From: Bog-756 sp037141235
GTDB lineage: Bacteria > Actinomycetota > Acidimicrobiia > Acidimicrobiales > RAAP-2
Direction: 5' to 3'
NCBI GenBank assembly: GCA_037141235.1
Contig: JBAXCY010000153.1
Span: 1-7,029, forward strand
DNA: 7,029 nt
A program made the position numbers and the translations under genes. Positions 1 through 5,660 of this stretch are shown in pieces (positions within the stretch are counted from its first letter, which is position 1; every line of letters starts with the position of its first letter). The notes beneath the pieces are model-generated. The model did not search any database. It worked only from the letters and a program-made list of their open reading frames with translations, and was not told the DNA's origin.

Positions 1-79
1 CCACCCGACCCGTGAGTCGGATTGTTGGGTGTCCACTTTCCTTGGGGAACCTCATTCTTCCAGTCTTGAATGCGACAAA

Positions 80-84
80 AGGAG
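80..84 (+). promoter_or_regulatory. Ribosome binding site that fixes the start of the four-cysteine protein
   Basis: AGGAG within AAAAGGAGAA lies seven bases before ATG 92. It is the only good Shine-Dalgarno match near this gene and decides against the longer in-frame start at 29. Confidence 0.75.
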
Positions 85-91
85 AATCGGT

Positions 92-700
92 ATGAAGAAC
101 TTCCTGAAGGTCGCCGTAGCGGCATCATTGACGCTCGGCCTCGCCACCACCGTTGGCACCGGTGTTGCTTCGGCCCGCGGCAAGCCTCCCGCCGTCACCG
201 CCACGGGAACGACGACGTGTAACTTCCACGGCCAACTGGTGCTCAACACTGATGGATCGTTGTCGCTGTCTGGAAACATCACTCCGAGCCACGGCGTTGC
301 TGCCTGCACGAGCAAGGGTGGGTCGTTGCTGAGGACGGGCCACATCAACCAGACACTGCCGACCAGTGCCGTGCCGGGAGTCGTCGCCACAGACCTGTGC
401 CCTGCTGTGGCTGCTGCCGTCACCTCGCCCCAGACCCTGGCCGATCTGGCTGGCGGAGCAGTTGCGTGGTCTCCCGGACCCAAGGTGGCCGCTTCGGTTG
501 GCGTTGGCCTGACCGGTGGATCCCTGTCGGTGGCCAGCACGAGCCTCTCGGTGACCTACACGGGCAGTTCGGTCACCTCGGGCTCGTTCACGGGATCGAG
601 CACGGGTCTGTCGGCGTCGACCGACCTCGCCTCGGTGCAGGCTTCGTGCCTGGGCGGAGCAGTGACCTCCATCCCAGTCCGAGGCACGCTGTCGCTGTAA
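92..700 (+). CDS. Small secreted protein of unknown function with four cysteines
   Basis: I do not recognise this family. The product is 202 residues. Residues 1-28 form a clear Sec signal peptide: MKNFLK, then a hydrophobic stretch (about 7-25), then an ASA cleavage site before Arg29. The mature part is rich in Ser, Thr, Gly and Val and looks like beta-strands. It has four cysteines (43, 72, 103, 186), enough for two disulfides, as expected outside the cell. No catalytic motif or cell-wall anchor is visible. I chose ATG 92 over an in-frame ATG at 29 because AGGAG at 80-84 sits seven bases upstream and because the signal peptide begins exactly there; the 21 extra residues from ATG 29 would be charged and unlike an export signal. 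A strong hairpin follows 17 bases after the stop, so it is probably transcribed alone. Existence and export are well supported; the role is unknown. Confidence 0.85.
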   Translation: MKNFLKVAVAASLTLGLATTVGTGVASARGKPPAVTATGTTTCNFHGQLVLNTDGSLSLSGNITPSHGVAACTSKGGSLLRTGHINQTLPTSAVPGVVATDLCPAVAAAVTSPQTLADLAGGAVAWSPGPKVAASVGVGLTGGSLSVASTSLSVTYTGSSVTSGSFTGSSTGLSASTDLASVQASCLGGAVTSIPVRGTLSL

Positions 701-717
701 TCGCTGTCCAGGGTTGT

Positions 718-752
718 CGCTGCGGGACGGGGCGTTGCCCCGTCCCGCAGCG
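718..752 (+). terminator. Perfect 16-bp hairpin after the secreted-protein gene, probable terminator
   Basis: The arms CGCTGCGGGACGGGGC (718-733) and GCCCCGTCCCGCAGCG (737-752) are exact reverse complements around a three-base GTT loop, giving a very stable stem that begins 17 bases after the TAA stop. No T-run follows, as is common for terminator-like hairpins in GC-rich actinobacteria. An alternative is an mRNA 3'-end stabiliser that does not itself stop transcription. Confidence 0.75.
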
Positions 753-1000
753 CGTCCGGAACATCGCACCATGGCGTCGGTAGCGCACGCAGTCTGCGCC
801 CGCCTGAGGTGCTGTCAACGGGAGGGTACGCCAAGAGGGCCGACTCTGAGGCTGTCCAACTCCAGCCAGATTCGGCAGCCAGTCCGAGAAGCGGGTTCGG
901 TGCCACGCCTCAGTTGCGTCCCAGCCTGAGTTCCCCAGTATCGGGTGCACGTTGCTTTGGCCGTCATCGGAGCGACTGGGGCACAATGACTGTCCGAACC
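753..1000. other. Gene-free stretch between the terminator and the SnoaL-like gene
   Basis: No convincing gene is seen on either strand: the open frames here lack a ribosome binding site, a recognisable domain and natural composition. No tRNA shape, long repeat or mobile-element end was found. It presumably carries the promoter for the rightward genes. The only candidate I can point to is a weak pair, TTGGCC (957-962) and CACAAT (982-987), with a 19-base spacer, which is not strong enough to call. Confidence 0.5.
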
Positions 1001-1016
1001 GGGGTGTTTGCACCCC
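1001..1016 (+). promoter_or_regulatory. Short inverted repeat in the leader of the SnoaL-like gene
   Basis: GGGGTG (1001-1006) and CACCCC (1011-1016) are perfect complements around TTTG, ending 19 bases before the start codon and about ten before the ribosome binding site. It could be an operator half-site pair or a leader RNA hairpin. The sequence alone does not decide which. Confidence 0.35.
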
Positions 1017-1035
1017 TGACAACGAAGGGGGACCC

Positions 1036-1362
1036 ATGTCCGCAGAGGAGACCCGCAACGTGGTGGATCGGCACATGGCCGCACTGCAGGCTGGCGAGAT
1101 CGATCGTGTGATGGAGGACTACACCGACGATTCCGTCTTCATCATCAACCTCGGGGGCGTGTTTAAGGGCAAGGATGCCATCCGCCCGTTCTTCGAGGCC
1201 TCCGGCACGATGCCAGGCTTCCTCGAGACCGCCGCGTACACCGAGGGCGACACGCACTTCGTCACCTGGACGGCCGACGGGATCGAACTCGGTAGCGACA
1301 CCTTGGTCGTGCGCGACGGCAAAATCATCGTGCAGACGGTGGTTGTCGTCCTCGCCTCGTAA
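1036..1362 (+). CDS. SnoaL-like / NTF2-like small protein
   Basis: The product is 108 residues and has the plan of the SnoaL-like group of the NTF2-like superfamily. An N-terminal helix (about 3-30, with VVDRHMAALQAGEIDRVMEDY) is followed by DDSVFI, then a GVFKGKDAIRPFF stretch (41-53) that matches the usual 'G.f.G.d.ir.ff' segment, and paired strands ending in LVVRDGKIIVQTVVVV (90-106). The fold is a cone-shaped alpha+beta barrel, normally dimeric and cytoplasmic. Members range from polyketide cyclases and isomerases to proteins with no known activity, and I see no residue set that identifies a reaction or ligand. ATG 1036 is preceded by GAAGGGGGA (1024-1032). A longer in-frame ORF from an upstream start (952) exists, but its extra residues do not look like this family. 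It lies 79 bases before the exporter gene on the same strand, so the two may share a transcript. Confidence 0.82.
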   Translation: MSAEETRNVVDRHMAALQAGEIDRVMEDYTDDSVFIINLGGVFKGKDAIRPFFEASGTMPGFLETAAYTEGDTHFVTWTADGIELGSDTLVVRDGKIIVQTVVVVLAS

Positions 1363-1415
1363 GGGCCGCCTCGGTTGGGTGTGACCGACGTCCTCGGAAT
1401 AGCCCGGCCGCACCC

Positions 1416-1435
1416 GGTGTTCTCTCAAGGACACC
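1416..1435 (+). promoter_or_regulatory. Hairpin that would cover the ribosome binding site of the exporter gene
   Basis: GGTGTTCT (1416-1423) pairs with AGGACACC (1428-1435), eight pairs including one T-G wobble, around the loop CTCA. The 3' arm contains most of AAGGA (1427-1431), the best Shine-Dalgarno match for the TTG start at 1442. This could be a translational switch. As DNA it could equally be an imperfect operator palindrome. Confidence 0.35.
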
Positions 1436-1441
1436 TACCCG

Positions 1442-2992
1442 TTGCAGAAAGCACTCATGTCAGCACCAGCCATACCTGCAACGGACGACAAACTCAGCCC
1501 TGAGGTAAAGCGGGTTGGGGTCGTCGTCGTGATGGGCACGATCATGGCCATCCTGGACACGACCATCGTGGCCGTGGCCCTACCGACCCTGGCCCGTGAC
1601 TTCCACACCACGATCAACACCATCTCGTGGGTGACGACGGGCTACCTCCTTGCTCTGGCCATCGTCATTCCGCTGAGTGGATGGAGTGTGCACCGCTTCG
1701 GGGCGAAGCCGGTCTACATCACGTCGTTGGCCCTCTTCATCGGAGGATCCATCCTGTGCGGGTTGGCCTGGTCGGCCACGACACTGATCGCCTTCCGCTT
1801 CCTGCAGGGCTTCGGTGGCGGACTGATCATGCCGGTTGGCCAGGCGATCATGGCGAGGAGCGCCGGTCCCGAGAAGATGAACAAGGTCATGGCCCTCATC
1901 GGGGTGCCCACCCTGCTCGGACCCATCCTCGGCCCGGTCATCGGCGGCATCATCGTGACCAACTTTTCGTGGCGGTGGATCTTCTTCGTCAACATCCCGA
2001 TCGGCATGGTGGCGCTCTACTTCGCCATGAAGTTCCTGCCCGGCAGCGGCCGGGACAAGGACCACAAGCTCGACATTCTGGGGTTCTCGTTCCTGGCCCC
2101 GGGACTGGCGCTGGTCGTCTACGGCCTGTCCGAAGTGGGCAACGAAGGCGGATTCTCGGCTCGGAGTGTCCAGATCAGCCTGGTCCTCGGCGTCCTGCTC
2201 ATCGTGGCTTTCATCCTGCGATCGCTCCGAGCCGTAGAGCCCCTGTTGGACCTGCGGCTGTTCAAACGGTGGAACTTCTCCATTGCCACGATCTGCATCT
2301 TCCTCACCGGCGCCACCTTGTACGGAACGATGTTTCTACTGCCGCTCTACTACCAAATCGTCCGAGGCGAGTCTCCGTGGATGGCCGGGCTGCTGATGGC
2401 GCCCCAGGGCATCGGGGCGGCGCTGGTCATGCGGCCAGCCGCCAACCTGTCCGATCGCTATGGCACCAGGATCACCGTGCCCATCGGCATGGCCCTGCTG
2501 GCCATCGGCACCTTGGCCTACACCCAGGTGTCTGGCACCACGAGTTACATCTTCTTGGCCATCGCCCTGTTCGTCCGGGGCATCGGCCTTGGCTTCGGCA
2601 TGATGCCGGTGTTCGCCGCGTCCTATCGAGGCCTTACTCATGAGGAGATCCCTCGGGCCACCACGGCGACCAACATCATCCGCCAAGTGGGCGGCTCCAT
2701 CGGCGTGGCACTCTTCGCCGTCGTGCTCCAGCAGTCGATCTCCAAGCAGTTCCCCGGGACGGATACCTCGCTCAGCACCCTCAGCACAGGACACCTGAGC
2801 AACACCGTGGTCGATCGTCTGGCCTCGGCGTTCGGTACGTCGTTCTGGTGGTCGTTCGGAGTGTGTGCCCTCGCTGTTCTGCCCGCCATGCTCCTGCCCG
2901 GTCGGCTGCAGGCCGAGCTCGGGGTCAGGGCCGAACTCGAGGAAGTCGAACGAGCCAACCTCGACGAAGTGGCCAGCGTCAGCCCCGACTGA
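1442..2992 (+). CDS. MFS multidrug exporter of the DHA2 (EmrB/QacA) family, 14-helix type
   Basis: A proton-driven inner-membrane exporter of 516 residues, the usual size for DHA2 proteins with 14 membrane segments. Family marks, numbered from the TTG start, are LDTTIVAVALP (38-48) in helix 1, a motif-A-like loop GWSVHRFGAKP (80-90), antiporter motif C GPILGPVIGG (160-169), and SWRWIFFVNIPIG (176-188), typical of DHA2 members. LSDRYGTR (336-343) forms the equivalent loop of the second half. The C-terminal tail from about 490 is charged and cytoplasmic. Substrates cannot be read from the sequence; drugs, dyes or an own metabolite are all possible. The start is uncertain: TTG 1442 has AAGGA ten bases upstream, while ATG 1457 (five codons shorter) has only a weak AGAAAG. 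No TetR or MarR regulator is adjacent. The downstream neighbour is convergent. Confidence 0.93.
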   Translation: MQKALMSAPAIPATDDKLSPEVKRVGVVVVMGTIMAILDTTIVAVALPTLARDFHTTINTISWVTTGYLLALAIVIPLSGWSVHRFGAKPVYITSLALFIGGSILCGLAWSATTLIAFRFLQGFGGGLIMPVGQAIMARSAGPEKMNKVMALIGVPTLLGPILGPVIGGIIVTNFSWRWIFFVNIPIGMVALYFAMKFLPGSGRDKDHKLDILGFSFLAPGLALVVYGLSEVGNEGGFSARSVQISLVLGVLLIVAFILRSLRAVEPLLDLRLFKRWNFSIATICIFLTGATLYGTMFLLPLYYQIVRGESPWMAGLLMAPQGIGAALVMRPAANLSDRYGTRITVPIGMALLAIGTLAYTQVSGTTSYIFLAIALFVRGIGLGFGMMPVFAASYRGLTHEEIPRATTATNIIRQVGGSIGVALFAVVLQQSISKQFPGTDTSLSTLSTGHLSNTVVDRLASAFGTSFWWSFGVCALAVLPAMLLPGRLQAELGVRAELEEVERANLDEVASVSPD

Positions 2993-3055
2993 TGGTCATC
3001 GGGACGGACTTTGGGTGTCACCTCGGACCGATGCGGGGCCAGTCGCCGACGTCGC
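2993..3055. other. Short convergent intergenic gap
   Basis: Two transcription units meet here with 63 bases between stop codons. A terminator for each would be expected, but only weak pairings are visible, such as CATCGG with CCGATG across a long loop. No T-run terminator is seen. Confidence 0.4.
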
Positions 3056-3331
3056 TCAGAGGGGCCCTTCGATGATGTGTGGAGGATTGTGGATGTACTG
3101 GGCCACCCTGTCATGCACGTAGCCACCGGCCAGGAATGTCGACGCCTCGGCTGACTCCTTGGAGTCGAATATGGCCATGGATGCACCCTCGCCGTCGCCG
3201 GTATCGATCCAGTGGTACTCGTGGAAGCCTTCTTGTGCTTCAACGAGAGGGAGGAACTCCTCGCGGTTGATCTTGGCCAGCAGTGCGCCGTCCTTGCGGT
3301 CGTAGGTATAGGTGCGGATGACTCCGTACAT
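3056..3331 (-). CDS. Small ABM-like (dimeric alpha/beta barrel) protein
   Basis: The product is 91 residues. It has the alternating pattern of the dimeric alpha-beta barrel superfamily that includes antibiotic biosynthesis monooxygenase (ABM) domain proteins. A first strand (MYGVIRTYTY) leads to a helix holding FLPLVEAQEGFHEYHW (26-41), where 'l...pGF..y' is typical, then a second strand pair around GASMAIFDSKESAEAS (49-64) and a C-terminal helix about 65-80. Such proteins bind or oxidise small aromatic or stress-related compounds in the cytoplasm, but many have no tested activity, and no cofactor motif is visible. ATG at 3331 is chosen because GAAGGAG (3336-3342 on the plus strand) lies four bases upstream. 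A longer in-frame ORF from 3427 would overlap the preceding gene's stop and adds residues unlike this family. It follows the large surface-protein gene by 88 bases on the same strand, so it may be the last gene of that unit, although the function looks unrelated. Confidence 0.8.
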   Translation of the reverse strand: MYGVIRTYTYDRKDGALLAKINREEFLPLVEAQEGFHEYHWIDTGDGEGASMAIFDSKESAEASTFLAGGYVHDRVAQYIHNPPHIIEGPL

Positions 3332-3335
3332 GAGG

Positions 3336-3342
3336 CTCCTTC
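3336..3342 (-). promoter_or_regulatory. Ribosome binding site that fixes the start of the ABM-like gene
   Basis: Read on the minus strand this is GAAGGAG, four bases before the ATG at 3331. It is the strongest Shine-Dalgarno match in the 88-base gap and supports the 91-residue product over a 123-residue version. Confidence 0.7.
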
Positions 3343-3419
3343 GAGGTACAGGGGGTGCCGTGGGCTTGTGGAACTGTAGTTCGCTACTCGAGACGTCGGT
3401 CTGGCGAGCGGGTCCGACC

Positions 3420-5660
3420 TCAGGCACCCATGGTGAAGAAGGCGATGGATTCGGCCCAGATTCCTGAGTTCGGCATCGCCCACGTGGTTAGGAGCGAAGT
3501 CGATCGGCTGTAGAGCCGATAGGAGCCGTATCCCCGGTAGTAGGTATCGCTGCCGGCCTGCTCCATCAGATTGGTCGGTCCGTTGGTCGCCGCCGGCTGG
3601 GTGGTATTTCCACCCGCGGCATAGGCCGTGGCGATGACCAGCTCGCCGGCGTGTGACGGCGTCACGATGCACGCAGACGGGCAGATCGGGACCCCACTAG
3701 TGCTGGTGGTCCCAGTCTTGGTGGAACGGGAGTTGACTGAGGGATCGAGTCCGGACACGCCGCCGTACTCGCTGACCGTCGCCATCCGGACATCGGTGGC
3801 ACCGGTGAGCGTGATGGCGATGACTGGGCTGGCCCCCGACCCCGAGGGGCTGGTTCCGTACCAGATCTCCGCATCTCCACCGGCTGAGGTGCACGAGGTG
3901 GAGACTTCTGCCGGAGACCAGGTGGTCACTCCACCGCCAGCCACCCCCGAGACATGGGCCCCACCGGTGCAGGTGCCCGCCAACGTCAGGATCAGGGTAT
4001 TTCCACCAGCCACGGCGTTGGGGAGAGTGACGGACACCGAGGAGACCGCAGACCCGATCGTGCCGGCTTGCTGAACGGGCAGGGTCACGACGGTGAGGGA
4101 AAACGATCGAGTGGCAGTAGCGCCGTTGCCATCGGACACCGCAACAGTAACGGTGGTGCTGGTGGCCGAGGAGCCGACCGCCCCCGAAATGATTCCGGTC
4201 GCACTGGCTAGCGACAGCCCGGACGGCAGGGATCCGGTGGAGATGCTCCACGTCAGGCTGCCAGACCCGCCGGATGCTGCCAGGGTTTGTGAGTAGGCCG
4301 ACTCCGTCTGGGTAGCGTTGGCCAGAGAGGACGTGGTGATGGATGGGGCAGCAGCCACGGTGATGGTGAGCGTGGCCGTGGCGGTGGCACCAAAGGCATC
4401 AGTGGCCTGCACGGTGAAGGTCTGGGTGGTAGCGGCCAGGTCGACCGTTCCGGTGATCGAACCCGCCGACGTATCGAGGGTCAGACCGGCCGGCAGGGAT
4501 CCGCCGATGATGGCCCAGGTGAACGGCGTGCTCCCGCCCACTGCACGCAGACTCTGGGAGTAGCCCGTCTCCGTCCGGGTGGCACCGGCCAGCGACGCTG
4601 TCGTCACCGTCGGCGTGGTCACCACCGTGAGCCCGGGGGATGCGGTGGCCAGTGAGGATGCAGCCAGGTTGGCGTCGCCCCCATAGGTAGCCGTGACGGC
4701 ATAGGGACTCGCCGACACAGCCAAGGCCGTGTTGGCGATGGTGCACGAGCCGCTGGCGCCATGGCCGCCAGGAGTCAAGGTGGCCGTGCATGACGTGGAG
4801 CCGACGGTGATGGAGATCTGCTCGCCAGTGACGGGGATGACCTCGTGATGGCTGGTGGCCACGGTGACCGACACGGTGACGGCGTGCTCGTAGCCGTAGG
4901 TGACCGTGCTCGGGGCGACACTGACGACAGCCGTGGTCGAGTCGGTGGTCACCGTCAGGCTGCTCGAGGTCGATGCCGATCCGAGGAAGGTGGCGTCTCC
5001 CGAGTAGGAGGCGATGATCGGATAGCTCGACGCCGCCGCGGCCAGCGCTACCGCCGCCGTGGTGCAGGTGGTGGCGGGCAGGGTGATGGTGCATACCGGA
5101 GTGGAGCCGGTGGTGATGGCGATGGTGCCCGTCGGGGTCCCGGTGAACTGGGGGAGGACTGACGAGGTGACGGTCACGGCGTCTTCGTTGCCGTAGGCGA
5201 CCGAGGTAGTGGCCAGCGAGAGACTGGTCGTTGTCTGCGCGCGGCCGACGATCACGGGAGCGCTGGGGCCACTGGTGGCTGTCCACGTTGCATAGGACGC
5301 CGTTACCGCGTAGGTGTAGGTACCAGCGGAGCTGACATCGTCAGTGCAGGAGAGCGGCCCGGCAGGCAGCAGAGCGGTAGGCGAACTATCGCAGGCCGCG
5401 CTGGGGGTACCAGAAGGAGTAGGGGTCCGTGTGACGAAGTAGCCGAGCGACCCGAGGGCGGGCGCACCGACCCCGGTCCAGGTGACAGCAACGGCATGGC
5501 CGGTGGCGTTGGCGGCCACGCTCGAGGGGGAGGCCAACCTGGCGACAGTGCCCGAACCGTGACCGGAGGCAGGAGCGGTCAGGTATGCCCATGCCGCAGT
5601 CGACGTGATGACCAAGGCGATGGTGACCAAGCCGGACATGAGCAAGGATCGGCGCTTCAT
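3420..5660 (-). CDS. Large secreted multidomain protein with FN3/Ig-like, Ig-like repeat and He_PIG-type domains
   Basis: The product is 746 residues and is exported. The signal segment is MKRR plus a hydrophobic stretch, ending AAWA (22-25) before YLTAPASGHGSG. Visible domains in order: a fibronectin III-like domain (about 43-139); two bacterial Ig-like repeats of the Big_3 kind (about 143-236 and 242-346), each ending in a YSGDA or YGGDA strand; two He_PIG-type putative Ig domains (about 351-435 and 439-525) with the diagnostic GGSLPAGLTLD and TGSLPSGLSL and a closing DAFGATATATLTITV-like strand; and a C-terminal beta-rich domain (about 527-746) with EIWYGTSPSG (598-607) and EYGGVSGLDPS (631-641). 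No LPXTG, membrane anchor or catalytic motif is seen, so it is either released or bound non-covalently. A role in adhesion, matrix or polysaccharide contact is inference. Its ATG overlaps the stop of the preceding gene, and AAGGAG lies ten bases upstream within that gene. Confidence 0.9.
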   Translation of the reverse strand: MKRRSLLMSGLVTIALVITSTAAWAYLTAPASGHGSGTVARLASPSSVAANATGHAVAVTWTGVGAPALGSLGYFVTRTPTPSGTPSAACDSSPTALLPAGPLSCTDDVSSAGTYTYAVTASYATWTATSGPSAPVIVGRAQTTTSLSLATTSVAYGNEDAVTVTSSVLPQFTGTPTGTIAITTGSTPVCTITLPATTCTTAAVALAAAASSYPIIASYSGDATFLGSASTSSSLTVTTDSTTAVVSVAPSTVTYGYEHAVTVSVTVATSHHEVIPVTGEQISITVGSTSCTATLTPGGHGASGSCTIANTALAVSASPYAVTATYGGDANLAASSLATASPGLTVVTTPTVTTASLAGATRTETGYSQSLRAVGGSTPFTWAIIGGSLPAGLTLDTSAGSITGTVDLAATTQTFTVQATDAFGATATATLTITVAAAPSITTSSLANATQTESAYSQTLAASGGSGSLTWSISTGSLPSGLSLASATGIISGAVGSSATSTTVTVAVSDGNGATATRSFSLTVVTLPVQQAGTIGSAVSSVSVTLPNAVAGGNTLILTLAGTCTGGAHVSGVAGGGVTTWSPAEVSTSCTSAGGDAEIWYGTSPSGSGASPVIAITLTGATDVRMATVSEYGGVSGLDPSVNSRSTKTGTTSTSGVPICPSACIVTPSHAGELVIATAYAAGGNTTQPAATNGPTNLMEQAGSDTYYRGYGSYRLYSRSTSLLTTWAMPNSGIWAESIAFFTMGA
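4086..4610 (-). repeat. Two tandem He_PIG-type Ig domains
   Basis: Residues about 351-435 and 439-525 of the 746-residue protein align with an offset of 89 residues. TVTTASLAGATRTETGYSQ matches SITTSSLANATQTESAYSQ, and the SLPAGL/SLPSGL turns coincide. The copies have diverged, so this is an old domain duplication rather than a recent DNA repeat. Confidence 0.75.
5657..5660 (-). other. ATGA stop-start overlap coupling the two surface-protein genes
   Basis: On the minus strand the four bases ATGA hold both the start of the 746-residue protein and the TGA stop of the 441-residue repeat protein. Such overlaps usually mean one transcript and coupled translation, which argues that the two exported proteins are made in a fixed ratio. 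Confidence 0.85.

Noticed and set aside
5..20. Small hairpin CCGAC/GTCGG at the window start, possible terminator of an upstream gene
   Set aside because: It has only five base pairs and no T-run, and the upstream gene is not visible.
588..1084. Possible minus-strand gene filling the gap before the SnoaL-like gene
   Set aside because: The open frames run through the perfect hairpin at 718-752 and into flanking genes, with composition unlike a natural protein.
1627..2643. A 338-codon open frame on the plus strand inside the exporter gene
   Set aside because: It is a shifted-frame shadow of the MFS gene. Its translation is rich in His, Arg, Pro and Gly and contains no membrane segments or motifs.
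3371..3382. Palindrome GAACTGTAGTTC in the gap between the two downstream leftward genes
   Set aside because: Five-base arms with a two-base centre are expected by chance, and nothing else supports an operator.
2638..3672. A 344-codon open frame on the minus strand spanning the end of the exporter, the convergent gap and the ABM-like gene
   Set aside because: It overlaps three well-supported genes in other frames, its translation is Arg/Ser/Pro/His-rich without domains, and it is typical of antisense open frames in high-GC DNA.
4399..5286. A 295-codon minus-strand open frame inside the Ig-domain protein gene
   Set aside because: It is His/Arg-rich shadow coding of the 746-residue gene, with no ribosome binding site and no recognisable domain.
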